64,000 bases of DNA from Roseisolibacter agri. Lineage in GTDB: Bacteria > Gemmatimonadota > Gemmatimonadetes > Gemmatimonadales > Gemmatimonadaceae. This document shows, piece by piece, positions 1 to 8,608 of the stretch. Made by a program: the position numbers and the translations under genes. The notes under the pieces are model-generated. The model did not search any database. It was given only the letters and a program-made list of their open reading frames with translations, and was not told the origin of the DNA. Each line of letters begins with the position of its first letter. Position 1 is the first letter of the stretch. Location: positions 248,001-312,000 of the forward strand of contig NZ_BRXS01000007.1 in the NCBI RefSeq assembly GCF_030159095.1, written 5' to 3'.

Positions 1-216
1 GACGGCTGACGCGAGGGCGCGGTCCGTCCGGGACGCCTGTGGGGGGCGAGGCGGCTCAAGTCGCAGTCTTCCGCGGCCGAAACTCCTGACGGAGCCTTCC
101 CGCCGAGCATGGCGCGTGGGTCGAGGTCCTCCTGATGGCGCCCCGCGGCTTCCCGCCGACGGGACGTCGTCGCCCCGCGCGCCCATGGCGTCGCGAGTCA
201 CCGCCTGCCGAGACCC
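1..216. other. Non-coding leader upstream of the GGDEF/EAL gene
   Basis: No gene of recognisable composition was found here. The stretch is GC-rich and contains several short complementary segments but no tRNA-like cloverleaf and no cyclic-di-GMP riboswitch consensus that I could match. The window begins here, so it may include the end of an upstream transcription unit. Confidence 0.4.
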
Positions 217-2871
217 GTGCCGACCCACAACGCCGACGGACTGGAGCCGGTCGAGCGCGCGATGGTGCTGCGCGCGCGACACCGCCAGTCGATCAACATG
301 CGATGGTCGCTGGCGACGTTGGGGATGGTGCTCGCGCTCGGGGATGCGGTGTTCGACATCAGCGCCGCGCCGTGGCAGCTGGTGATCACCGTCCCCGCGC
401 TCGTCGGCGTGGCCAACGCGATCGCGTCGCTGCGCCTGAACGCCGACCGGTACACGCCCAACGACGTCTGGCGTCTGCTGATCGTCGACGCGTTCGGGCT
501 CGCCGGCATGGCGGCCGTCGCGGGCATCGCCGGCTACGGTGCGCTGCCGTTCTACGTGATGGTGATCGGCGGCTATGCGCTCGGCTTCCCCGAGCTCGCG
601 CGCACGCTGCTCGCGATCGTCGCGGTCCTCCATCCGCTCGCGCGCTACTCCAGCTCGCAGATCCTCGGCTTCCCGCTGTCGACGGGACTCATCCTCGTCG
701 AGGCGGCCGCGCTCGCGGGCGTGGGCTGGCTGACGACGCTCGCGCCGGCGATCAACACCGTCCGCACGCGCCGGGCGCGCGCGGCGCTGTCGGCGCTGGA
801 GCGCGGCGACTTCACCGTGCGGCTGCCCGAGCGCTCGCCCGACGACCTCGGCCTGCTCGCGGCGAGCTTCAATCGCACGGCGGAGACGCTCGGCCAGAGC
901 GTGGCGGCGCTGGAGACCGTGATCGCGCAGCACGAGGCGGAGGTCGCCGGGCACGAGCGCGCCCGCGAGGCGCTGCGCGAGAGCGAGGCGCGCCTGTGGA
1001 TCGCGCAGAGCGAGGCCCAGGGTACCGCGGCGCGCATGCGCGCGGTCGCCAACGCGGCGGCCGGCGTGCTCGCGGCGGATTCGCTGGCGGCGCTGCACGA
1101 CGTGCTGCGCGACGCCTGCCGCCAGGTGATCGAGTTCGACGCGTTCTCGCTCGCGATGCACGACGAGGCGTCCGACTGCTGGCAGCCGCTCGGCGCCTCC
1201 GATCCGGCGCTGGTCGAGGAGCGGCTCGGGAAGCTCGTCCTCGAGCGCCGCACGGCGCTGCGGCTCTCCGCGCGCCGCGGCAGCGAGGGCGAGCGCCGGT
1301 CGGGCAGCGTGCTCCTCGCGCCGCTGGAGACGGCGGACGGCATGCTGGGCGTGCTGGCGCTGCACAACGAGCGCGACGACGCGTACTCCGAGGCGGACCT
1401 GGAAGTCAGCGAGGTGCTCGCCCACCTCGCGACGACCGCCATCCACAACGTCACGCTGGTGGCCGAGCTGCGCTGCTCGCGCGAGGCGTTCGCGCACCAG
1501 GCGCACCACGACCCGCTGACGGGGCTCGCCAACCGCGCGCGGCTGCACGAGCGGCTCGCGCAGGTGCTCTCGGCCGCCGACACCGACGCGGTGGCCGTGA
1601 TGGTGCTGGACCTCGACGGCTTCAAGCGCGTCAACGACTCGCTCGGCCACGCTGCGGGCGACGAGCTGCTGTGCGAGGTGTCGAAGCGCCTGCTGAACGC
1701 CACGCGCGGCTGCGACCTCGTGACGCGCCTCGGCGGCGACGAGTTCGCGGTGCTGCTGGAGAACGCGCGCTCGGACGCGGATGCGACCGCGGTCGCGGAG
1801 CGGATCCTCACCTCGCTGCGCACGCCGTTCGTGCTGGGCACGGCGGAGGCAGTCGTCGGCACGAGCATCGGCATCGCGCGCCCGGCGCCGCTGGAGGGCG
1901 CGGACGCCGGCGCGCCGCCGACGCGCGCTGCCGTCGTCGAGCGCGCGGACGCGATGCTGCGCGACGCGGACCTGGCGATGTACCGCGCGAAGGCCGGCGG
2001 CAAGGGGCGGTTCGCGTTCTTCGAGCCGTCGATGCACGCCGAGGCCGTCGCGCGGCTGGCGCTGGAGGCCGACCTGCGGGCCGCACTGGAGCGCGAGGAG
2101 CTGGCGATCTCGTACCAGCCGATCGTGACGCTGCAGGACGCGACCGTCATCGGCGTCGAGGCGCTGGTGCGCTGGGAGCATCCGACGCGGGGCTCGATGA
2201 AGCCCGCGGACTTCGTGCCGGTGGCCGAGGAGACGGGGCTCATCACGTCGATCGGCGCGTGGGTGATGCAGGAGGCCTGTCGCCGCGTCGCCGGGTGGAA
2301 CGCCGCGCGCGTCGGCGCCGGTCAGGAGCCGCTCACCCTGACGGTGAACGTGTCCGCGCGGCAGGTCTACGAGCCCGGCTTCGTCGACGGGGTGCTGGAG
2401 GTGCTCGCCGAGACCGGCTTCGACGCCGCGCAGCTCCTGCTGGAGATCACCGAGAGCGTGCTGCTCGACCGGCCAGAGCTGGCGCGCGAGCGGTTCCTGG
2501 CGCTGCGCGACGCCGGCGTGCGCCTCGCCGTCGACGACTTCGGCACCGGCTACTCCGCGCTCGGCTACCTGCAGGCGTTCCCGATCGACACGCTCAAGAT
2601 CGACAAGAGCTTCGTCGCCGGCCTGCGGCGCGGCAGCGGCTCGCAGGCCGCGCTGGCGCGCACGATCGTCGCGCTGGGGCGCGCGCTGTCGCTGCGCACC
2701 ATCGCCGAGGGCGTCGAGGACGAGGACCAGCGCATCGCCCTGCGCGACGCGGGGTGCGCGTTCGGGCAGGGCTTCCTCTTCTCCGGGCCGCTCGATCCGG
2801 TGGCGGCGGAGGCGATGCTGGTGCCGCGCGTCGCGCGGACGCGCGGCAAGCGCGCGCTGAAGCTCGCGTGA
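217..2871 (+). CDS. Membrane GGDEF/EAL cyclic-di-GMP protein with GAF domain
   Basis: 884 residues, GTG start. Residues about 30-175 hold several hydrophobic membrane segments. A HAMP-like linker follows (about 185-235), then a coiled stretch and a GAF-like domain (about 275-415). The GGDEF domain starts at HDPLTGLANR (about 430) and keeps an intact RLGGDEF active site (about 505). The EAL domain keeps EALVRWEHP (about 647), NVSARQ, EITES, DDFGTGYSAL (about 772), KIDKSF and EGVED (about 830), so its metal and base residues look complete. It should therefore be able to make and break cyclic-di-GMP, with net activity set by the membrane and GAF inputs. The ligand is unknown. A later gene in the window encodes an HD-GYP regulator, also a cyclic-di-GMP phosphodiesterase family. 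Confidence 0.95.
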   Translation: MPTHNADGLEPVERAMVLRARHRQSINMRWSLATLGMVLALGDAVFDISAAPWQLVITVPALVGVANAIASLRLNADRYTPNDVWRLLIVDAFGLAGMAAVAGIAGYGALPFYVMVIGGYALGFPELARTLLAIVAVLHPLARYSSSQILGFPLSTGLILVEAAALAGVGWLTTLAPAINTVRTRRARAALSALERGDFTVRLPERSPDDLGLLAASFNRTAETLGQSVAALETVIAQHEAEVAGHERAREALRESEARLWIAQSEAQGTAARMRAVANAAAGVLAADSLAALHDVLRDACRQVIEFDAFSLAMHDEASDCWQPLGASDPALVEERLGKLVLERRTALRLSARRGSEGERRSGSVLLAPLETADGMLGVLALHNERDDAYSEADLEVSEVLAHLATTAIHNVTLVAELRCSREAFAHQAHHDPLTGLANRARLHERLAQVLSAADTDAVAVMVLDLDGFKRVNDSLGHAAGDELLCEVSKRLLNATRGCDLVTRLGGDEFAVLLENARSDADATAVAERILTSLRTPFVLGTAEAVVGTSIGIARPAPLEGADAGAPPTRAAVVERADAMLRDADLAMYRAKAGGKGRFAFFEPSMHAEAVARLALEADLRAALEREELAISYQPIVTLQDATVIGVEALVRWEHPTRGSMKPADFVPVAEETGLITSIGAWVMQEACRRVAGWNAARVGAGQEPLTLTVNVSARQVYEPGFVDGVLEVLAETGFDAAQLLLEITESVLLDRPELARERFLALRDAGVRLAVDDFGTGYSALGYLQAFPIDTLKIDKSFVAGLRRGSGSQAALARTIVALGRALSLRTIAEGVEDEDQRIALRDAGCAFGQGFLFSGPLDPVAAEAMLVPRVARTRGKRALKLA

Positions 2872-2886
2872 CGGCGGTCGCCGGCG

Positions 2887-4965
2887 TCAGTCGCCGGCGA
2901 CCGCGACGGTCGGCTCGTACGGGACCTCGGTGGAGCGCGCCGGCTTGCGGCCCACGAGCACGGCGATCCATTCGCGCGCCGAGTCGGCGAGGATCACGAG
3001 CACGGCGACCAGGAAGAAGCCCGCGACGGCGGCGTCGAGGCGGTCGTTGAAGACCATCGCGCGCGCGGCCTCCATCGACTTCGCGCCGGCGGGCAGCGTG
3101 CCGGCGGCCAGCGCCGTCTCGAAGACCCGCGCGTGCGCCAGGAACCCCAGGCGCGGGTCGGCCGAGAAGATCTTCGTGAGGCCGGTCGAGAACGTGACGA
3201 CGACGAGCCACGCGAGCGGCAGGAGGGTGACGAACGCCCAGCGTGCCTTGCCCATCTTCACGACGATCGTCGTGCCGACGCAGAGCGCGACGGCGGCCAG
3301 CAGCTGGTTGGCGATGCCGAACAGCGGCCAGAGCGAGTTGATGCCGCCGAGGGGATCGGTGACGCCCTGGTAGAGGAAGTAGCCCCACATGGCGACGAAC
3401 ACCGCGCTCGTGAGCACGACGGCCGGCGTCCACGCGACGCGGCCGAGCGGCGCCCAGACGTGCTTGCCGAGGTCCTGCAGCATGAAGCGGCCGACGCGCG
3501 TCCCCGCGTCGAGCGTCGTGAGGATGAACAGCGCCTCGAACATGATGGCGAAGTGGTACCAGAGCGCCATCGCGCCCTCGCCGCCGAGGGCGCGCGAGAA
3601 GAGGTGCGCCATGCCCACCGCCAGCGACGGCGCGCCGCCCGTGCGGGAGAGCAGCGAGTGCTCGCCGACCTGGCGCGCGAGCGTCTCCAGCTCCAGGGGC
3701 GTGACGACGAAGCCCCAGGTCGCGATCTTGGCCGCCGCGGCGGCCGCCGTCGTGCCGATGACGCCCGCGGGCGCGTTGATGGCGAAGTAGACGCCCGGCG
3801 TGAGCACGCAGGCGCCGACGAGCGCCATCACCGCGACCAGCGACTCGGTGAGCATCGCGCCGTAGCCAACGAGTCGCGCGTCGTCCTCGCGCTCCAGCAG
3901 CTTGGGCGTCGTGCCCGAGGCGATGAGCGCGTGGAAGCCCGAGATCGCGCCGCAGGCGATCGTGATGAAGACGAACGGGAAGACCTTGCCGGCGAACACC
4001 GGGCCCGTGCCGTCCACGAAGCGCGTGACGGCGGGCATGGCGAGCGGCGGGAGGACGATCAGGATGCCGGCGGCGAGGGCGACGACGACGCCGATCTTCA
4101 CGAAGGCCGACAGGTAGTCTCGCGGCGCGAGCAGCAGCCAGACCGGGAGCACGGACGCCGCGAAGCCGTAGGCCATCACGAGCCAGGCGAGCGTCGTGCG
4201 CTGGAGCGTGAACGTGTGCGCCAGCGCGGGCTGCGCGGCGACCCACTGGCCGGCGTAGAGCGCGCCGACCAGCAGCACGAGCCCCATCGCCGTCGCCTCC
4301 AGCACGCGACCGGGCCGGAGCCAGCGCAGGTAGCCGCCCATCAGCAGCGCGATCGGGATCGTGAGGCCGACGGTGACGGTGCCCCACGGGCTCTGGCCGA
4401 GCGCGTTGACGACGACGAGCGCGATGACGGAGATCAGCACGACCATGATGCCGAGCACCGCGACGAGCGCGGTGAAGCCGGCGACGGGTCCGATCTCCTC
4501 GCGCGCCATCTGGCCGAGCGACTTGCCGTCGCGGCGGATGCTGGAGGCGAGGATGACGAAGTCCTGCACCGCGCCGCCGATCGCGACGCCGACGATGAGC
4601 CAGAGCGCGCCGGGGAGGTAGCCGAACTGCGCGGCCAGCGTGGGGCCGACGAGCGGCCCGGGGCCGGCGATGGCGGCGAAGTGGTGGCCGAAGACGACCC
4701 AACGGTTCGTCGGCACGTAGTCGCGGCCGTCGTTCAGCCGCACCGCGGGCGTGGGGCGGGCGCGGTCGAGGGCGAACACGCGCGACGCGATGAGCCGCGC
4801 GTAGAAGCGGTAGGCGACGAGGTACGTGCAGACCGCGGCGACCACGAGCCAGGCGGCGTTGACCGATTCGCCGCGGCGCAGCCCGAGGACCGCGAACGCG
4901 AACGCGCCCGTGACGGCGACGGCGAGCCAGACGAGGGCGCGGAGCAGCGTGGGCATGCGGGGCAT
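2887..4965 (-). CDS. cstA: CstA-family carbon starvation protein / peptide-pyruvate transporter
   Basis: 692 residues, almost entirely hydrophobic with about 16-18 membrane segments. Family hallmarks include GRDYVPTNRWVVFGHHFAAI near residue 78, followed by GPGPLVGPTLAAQ and an SIRRDGKSLG loop. CstA proteins import pyruvate or peptides in the inner membrane and are typically induced by starvation. The gene is convergent with the upstream GGDEF/EAL gene (15 bases between stops) and divergent from isocitrate dehydrogenase. A second ATG lies three codons in, so the exact start is uncertain. The substrate cannot be told from sequence alone. Confidence 0.93.
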   Translation of the reverse strand: MPRMPTLLRALVWLAVAVTGAFAFAVLGLRRGESVNAAWLVVAAVCTYLVAYRFYARLIASRVFALDRARPTPAVRLNDGRDYVPTNRWVVFGHHFAAIAGPGPLVGPTLAAQFGYLPGALWLIVGVAIGGAVQDFVILASSIRRDGKSLGQMAREEIGPVAGFTALVAVLGIMVVLISVIALVVVNALGQSPWGTVTVGLTIPIALLMGGYLRWLRPGRVLEATAMGLVLLVGALYAGQWVAAQPALAHTFTLQRTTLAWLVMAYGFAASVLPVWLLLAPRDYLSAFVKIGVVVALAAGILIVLPPLAMPAVTRFVDGTGPVFAGKVFPFVFITIACGAISGFHALIASGTTPKLLEREDDARLVGYGAMLTESLVAVMALVGACVLTPGVYFAINAPAGVIGTTAAAAAAKIATWGFVVTPLELETLARQVGEHSLLSRTGGAPSLAVGMAHLFSRALGGEGAMALWYHFAIMFEALFILTTLDAGTRVGRFMLQDLGKHVWAPLGRVAWTPAVVLTSAVFVAMWGYFLYQGVTDPLGGINSLWPLFGIANQLLAAVALCVGTTIVVKMGKARWAFVTLLPLAWLVVVTFSTGLTKIFSADPRLGFLAHARVFETALAAGTLPAGAKSMEAARAMVFNDRLDAAVAGFFLVAVLVILADSAREWIAVLVGRKPARSTEVPYEPTVAVAGD

Positions 4966-5213
4966 GCAGGCGTGGCAGGAGGGAGGAGGGCGGGGCGGCG
5001 CGCGTGCAGGCGCGCTTTATGGATGCGGGGACGCTCATCGTCAACCCCGGCGCCGCGGCGTGGGCGTGGTCTGGAACGCGTCGGTCGCCTCCGATTAGCT
5101 TCCGGCGCGCGGGACGCCCGGCGGCGCGGCACGACGCGCGCCGACGGCGACCCCGGCCTCGCCGACATCCGATCCGTCTGCGCCGCGTCGCGGCGCCTCA
5201 CCGTCCGCTCGAC
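4966..5213. promoter_or_regulatory. Divergent control region between cstA and isocitrate dehydrogenase
   Basis: About 250 bases between two divergent starts, so it must carry both promoters. It is GC-rich throughout. I see no convincing -35/-10 pair and no strong operator. An open frame from 5004 runs through it into the dehydrogenase, but its composition does not resemble a protein extension. Confidence 0.5.
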
Positions 5214-6236
5214 ATGCCCACGCCAGTCACCCTGATTCCCGGCGACGGGATCGGTCCCAGCATCGCCGACGCCACCGTCCGCGTCCTCGAGGCCGCGGGC
5301 GCGGACATCGAGTGGGACGTCCAGGTCGCCGGCCAGGCCGGCGTCGCGCAGCACGGCGATCCGATCCCCGAGCCGACGCTCGCCTCGATCCGCCGTACGA
5401 AGCTGGCGCTCAAGGGGCCGCTCGAGACGCCGGTGGGGAAGGGCTTCCGCTCGGTGAACGTCGCGCTGCGCAAGGAGTTCGACCTGTACGCGAACGTGCG
5501 CCCCGCGCAGTCGCTCGTGCACTCCAAGCGGCACTACGACGACATCGACCTCGTGCTGGTGCGCGAGAACACCGAGGGGCTGTACGTCGGCATCGAGCAC
5601 TACGTGCCGAGCGGCGGCGATCCGCAGGCGGCCGCGGAGAGCGTGGCGCTCATCACGCGCAGCGGCTCGGAGCGGATCCTGCGCTACGCGTTCGAGTACG
5701 CGGTGCGCCACGGCCGCAAGAAGGTGACGATCGTCCACAAGGCGAACATCCTCAAGTTCTCGCAGGGGCTGTTCCTGGACGTGGGCCGCCAGATCGCGAA
5801 GGAGTACGAGGGGCGCGTCGCGATGGACGAGCGCATCATCGACGCGATGGCGATGAACCTCGTGATGGACCCGAACCGCTTCGACGTCATCGTGACGACG
5901 AACATGTTCGGCGACATCCTCTCGGACCTGATCTCGGGCCTGGTGGGCGGCCTCGGGCTGGCGCCGGGCGCGAACATCGGCACGAACGCCGCGATCTTCG
6001 AGGCGGTGCACGGGACGGCGCCGGACATCGCGGGCAAGGACATCGCGAACCCGGGCGCGCTGATCCTCGCGGCGTGCATGATGCTCGAGCACATGCAGCA
6101 GCCGGACATCGCGAAGCGCGTGCGCGACGCCTTCGTGGCGCAGATCCAGGACGGCGAGGTGCGCACGCGCGACCTGGGCGGCACGGCCGGGACGACGGAG
6201 TTCACGGACGCGCTGGTGGCGAGGATCCGCGGCTGA
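5214..6236 (+). CDS. icd: NAD-dependent isocitrate dehydrogenase
   Basis: 340 residues. It begins MPTPVTLIPGDGIGPSIADA, the standard start of the isocitrate/isopropylmalate dehydrogenase family. It carries the substrate loop KGPLETPVGKGFRSVN, the RENTEGLYVGIEH motif, VHKANILK and the NAD-side motif AVHGTAPDIAGKDIANPGALI. The KGPLETPVG and FRSVNVALRKEFDLYANVRP pattern matches the short NAD-type isocitrate dehydrogenases rather than LeuB. It oxidises isocitrate to 2-oxoglutarate in the TCA cycle. I chose the ATG at 5214 because the family signature starts there, although the frame is open further upstream. Homoisocitrate dehydrogenase is a less likely alternative. Confidence 0.9.
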   Translation: MPTPVTLIPGDGIGPSIADATVRVLEAAGADIEWDVQVAGQAGVAQHGDPIPEPTLASIRRTKLALKGPLETPVGKGFRSVNVALRKEFDLYANVRPAQSLVHSKRHYDDIDLVLVRENTEGLYVGIEHYVPSGGDPQAAAESVALITRSGSERILRYAFEYAVRHGRKKVTIVHKANILKFSQGLFLDVGRQIAKEYEGRVAMDERIIDAMAMNLVMDPNRFDVIVTTNMFGDILSDLISGLVGGLGLAPGANIGTNAAIFEAVHGTAPDIAGKDIANPGALILAACMMLEHMQQPDIAKRVRDAFVAQIQDGEVRTRDLGGTAGTTEFTDALVARIRG

Positions 6237-6252
6237 CGCGGCGCGTGACGCG

Positions 6253-7074
6253 ATGCTGACCGTCCTCCACGTCTCCGACCTGCACTTCGGGCGCCCGATG
6301 GTGCCCGCGCACATCGCCGCGCTCGAGTCGCTGGTGAACGACCGGCCGTTCGACGTGGTCGCGGTGTCGGGCGACCTGTCGCAGCGCGCGCGCGCGGGCG
6401 AGTTCCAGCGCGCGGCGGTCTTCCTGCGCGACGCCCAGCGCGTCAGCCGCACGATCGTCGTGCCGGGCAACCACGACGTGATGTGGTGGCGCGCGCCGCT
6501 CGGCATCGGCGCGGACGAGGCGCTGTACGAGAACTGGCGCGCGCACGTGCAGGCGGAGATCGAGCCGGTGCTGCGCGTGCCGGGCGCCACGTTCGTCGGC
6601 CTCAACACGGCCCAGGGCGTGCTCCCGCAGACGCTGACGTGGAACGTGCGCGACATCTCGATCATCGGGCACATCCGCCGCGCGCAGATCGAGCACGCGG
6701 CCGCCGAGTTCGCGCGCTCGCCGTCCACCGACGCGCGCGTGATCGTCATGCACCACAACCCGGTCAAGGGCGAGCTCTCGCAGCGCCACGGCCTCAAGAA
6801 CACGCGCAAGGTGCTCGGCGCGTTCGCCGAGATCGGCGTGGACCTGGTGCTGTGCGGGCACGACCATCAGGAGGCGATCCACTTCGTGGAGCACACGAAG
6901 AAGGGCACGGTCATCTCGACCGCGGGCACGGTGTCGAGCCGCTCGCGGGGCGGGCGGCCGTCGTCGGCGAACGCGATCACGCTCACGGGCGAGACGATCG
7001 AGATCACGACGCTCGTGTGGTCGGCCGAGGGACAGCGGTTCCTGCCGGGGCCCCGCCACTGCTTCGATCGCTGA
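6253..7074 (+). CDS. Calcineurin-like metallophosphoesterase
   Basis: 273 residues. All five family blocks are visible: HVSDLHFG (residues 5-12), GDLSQRARAGE, GNHDVMWWR, MHHNPVKG and CGHDHQ. These supply the ligands for a two-metal site that hydrolyses phosphodiesters or phosphomonoesters. No signal peptide is seen, so it is probably cytosolic. It starts 17 bases after isocitrate dehydrogenase and is followed 18 bases later by the SprT-like gene, so the three may be cotranscribed. The closest relatives by pattern are class III cyclic-nucleotide phosphodiesterases or DNA-repair-type exonucleases. The substrate is unknown. Confidence 0.88.
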   Translation: MLTVLHVSDLHFGRPMVPAHIAALESLVNDRPFDVVAVSGDLSQRARAGEFQRAAVFLRDAQRVSRTIVVPGNHDVMWWRAPLGIGADEALYENWRAHVQAEIEPVLRVPGATFVGLNTAQGVLPQTLTWNVRDISIIGHIRRAQIEHAAAEFARSPSTDARVIVMHHNPVKGELSQRHGLKNTRKVLGAFAEIGVDLVLCGHDHQEAIHFVEHTKKGTVISTAGTVSSRSRGGRPSSANAITLTGETIEITTLVWSAEGQRFLPGPRHCFDR

Positions 7075-7091
7075 CCGGCTGGGTGGAGCGG

Positions 7092-7961
7092 ATGACGGAA
7101 GCCCATCGCCGACGCCGCGCGGGCGGCGAGGGCGCGGGACAGCTCGCGCTGCCGCTCGACCTGCCGGCGGCCCCGCCGCTGCCGGCGGCGCCGGCGCCGC
7201 CGCGCACGTCGGGCCCGCTCGTGACGACCGACGTGACGCCGGTCGAGCGGGGACGGCGCAGCAGCGCCGAGGCCGCGGCGCGGCTGCAGGCGGCGCTCGT
7301 GCGCCTCGGCCTGCGCGGCATCGAGCGGGTGCGGCTGACGCGCAACCGCACGGTGATGGTCAGCTTCAGCCAGGGCGAGTTGCGCGTGCACGAGGGCTAC
7401 CTCGACGCGCCGCCCGAGGTGCTGCGCGCGATCGTCGGCTTCGTGTGCGGGCGCACGCGCGCCGAGCGGCGCCGCGCACGGGAGGCGATCCTCGCGCACC
7501 AGATCGCGCGCCCGGCCGCGGTGCGCCGCCCCGAGCGCACGAAGGCCGAGGACGAGCCGGTGGTCGCGCAGCTGAAGCGCTTCCACGCGCACTACAACCG
7601 CGTCTACTTCGGCGCGCGGCTGCGCGCGGTGCCGATCCGCCTCTCGAGCCGCATGCGTACCCGCCTCGGGCACTACACGGCCGCGACGCCGACGGGCGAC
7701 CCGGCGGAGATCGTGATCGGCCGCGAGCACATCCGGCGGCACGGGTGGGAAGAGGCGCTGCACACGCTCCTGCACGAGATGGTGCACCAGTGGCAGGACG
7801 AGGCGGGGCACGCGATCGATCACGGGGCGACGTTCCGCAAGAAAGCCCGCGAGGTGGGGATCACGCCGTCCGCCCGTCGTCACGTGCTGCCCCGCAGACA
7901 GAGGGCGGCGCCACCGCCGGCCGCTGCGGCGATCGGGTTGCGGGCTGCCCGAGAGGAGTAG
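7092..7961 (+). CDS. SprT-like zinc metalloprotein
   Basis: 289 residues. The C-terminal part carries HEMVHQWQDEAGH, the HExxH zinc site of SprT/SprT-like families, followed by HGATFRKKAREVG, which supplies the third histidine. The N-terminal 60 residues are low-complexity, rich in Ala, Pro and Arg. A central segment resembles the small RNase-like fold found before the zinc domain in bacterial SprT-like proteins. SprT-like proteins are proposed metalloproteases, and the eukaryotic SPRTN relatives digest DNA-protein crosslinks. The function of the bacterial branch is poorly defined. I placed the start at the ATG 18 bases after the upstream stop rather than using the much longer open frame. Confidence 0.8.
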   Translation: MTEAHRRRRAGGEGAGQLALPLDLPAAPPLPAAPAPPRTSGPLVTTDVTPVERGRRSSAEAAARLQAALVRLGLRGIERVRLTRNRTVMVSFSQGELRVHEGYLDAPPEVLRAIVGFVCGRTRAERRRAREAILAHQIARPAAVRRPERTKAEDEPVVAQLKRFHAHYNRVYFGARLRAVPIRLSSRMRTRLGHYTAATPTGDPAEIVIGREHIRRHGWEEALHTLLHEMVHQWQDEAGHAIDHGATFRKKAREVGITPSARRHVLPRRQRAAPPPAAAAIGLRAAREE

Positions 7962-8000
7962 GGTTTCGGGTTCGGGGTTGTCGGGCGGGTTTTGGCGCGT

Positions 8001-8150
8001 GGGGCGGGGGTGCCGGGGGCGGTCGCCGGCTCGGTATTTCGCGGGTCGGAGCCCCGCCCGCGCTACGCGCGGCTGGTCTCCTCTGCCGCGAAACATCCCT
8101 CGCGTTGCTCGGGACTCGCTCGGCGACCGCCCCCGGCACCCCCGCCCCCC
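8001..8150. repeat. Structured intergenic element, copy A
   Basis: The outer arms 8001-8028 and 8121-8148 are perfectly complementary over 28 bases. Inside are GGAGCC (8048-8053) and GTCTCC (8076-8081), the same paired motif found in copies at 39775-39898 and, reversed, at 8395-8521 and 40029-40156. The outer arm sequence is unlike those of the other copies. It is the most divergent member: the AGCAAGGAG core is only partly kept. Confidence 0.7.
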
Positions 8151-8394
8151 TAGCGTCGTCGTCCGCTCGACGGTCGTAGCTCGAGCCTCCTCGCAGGCGG
8201 GCGCGGCATCCGAGGACCGCGATCCACGCGGCGGCTCGCCCTCCGTCGCGCGGGCTGCCGGTGTCGCCGATTGCGCGGCGTGATGGAGGGCGCGCACCGC
8301 CGCCGTTGAGCGCGTGCGCCAAAGTTCGGGACCCTCGAACTGGCCTGCGCGCACGAAGCGGCTAGAGTCGCCGGCTCCGGCGCTGACCCCCGGA

Positions 8395-8521
8395 GGCGCG
8401 GGCGGTGGGGCGGGCGCAGGCGACCTCGATCGCAGCAAGGAGACCCGACGCGCAACGCGCCGTCGGGGCTCCGCAGCGGCCGCGATCGCCGGGAGCCGAA
8501 GCCCGTCCCGCCGCCCGCGCC
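8395..8521. repeat. Structured intergenic element, copy B
   Basis: The outer arms 8395-8415 and 8501-8521 pair over 21 positions, with 19 Watson-Crick pairs and two G-U type pairs. A middle helix is CGATCGC (8427-8433) with GCGATCG (8482-8488). The inner stem is GGAG (8439-8442) with CTCC (8469-8472), extended by CCCGACG with CGTCGGG. The core AGCAAGGAGACCC and GGGGCTCCGCAGCG is shared with the copy at 40029-40156. It is oriented opposite to copy A, about 245 bases away. Confidence 0.8.
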
Positions 8522-8608
8522 GTGCGCGAGAAACCCGCCTGCACCCGAAGGCTCGTAACCTGAACGAGGAAGGGCTGTTAGATTCGTGGGTCTCCGAACC
8601 CGACTCCC

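Larger units (their letters stand above)
7962..8608. other. 650-base intergenic region holding two structured elements
   Basis: No credible gene is present. The region contains two members of a structured repeat family in opposite orientation (8001-8150 and 8395-8521). Downstream of the second copy the sequence becomes less GC-rich, with TTAGAT at 8578-8583 as a possible -10 box for the acyl-CoA dehydrogenase gene. That would put transcription start about 20 bases before its ATG. No clear -35 box or Shine-Dalgarno sequence accompanies it. Confidence 0.6.

Noticed and set aside
1-216. Possible cyclic-di-GMP riboswitch ahead of the GGDEF/EAL gene
   Set aside because: GGGACGC occurs, but the paired tetraloop receptor and the two flanking helices of the GEMM motif cannot be found.
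135-3050. Very long open frame of 971 codons overlapping the GGDEF/EAL gene
   Set aside because: Its translation is Arg/Ala/Gly-rich with no domain, typical of a shadow frame in 72% GC DNA. The 217-2871 frame carries complete GGDEF and EAL motifs.
5004-5213. N-terminal extension of isocitrate dehydrogenase by 70 codons
   Set aside because: The extension has no family match, and the enzyme signature starts at the ATG at 5214.
6483-7091. Upstream extension of the SprT-like gene through the phosphoesterase gene
   Set aside because: It would overlap a complete phosphoesterase in another frame and has shadow-frame composition.
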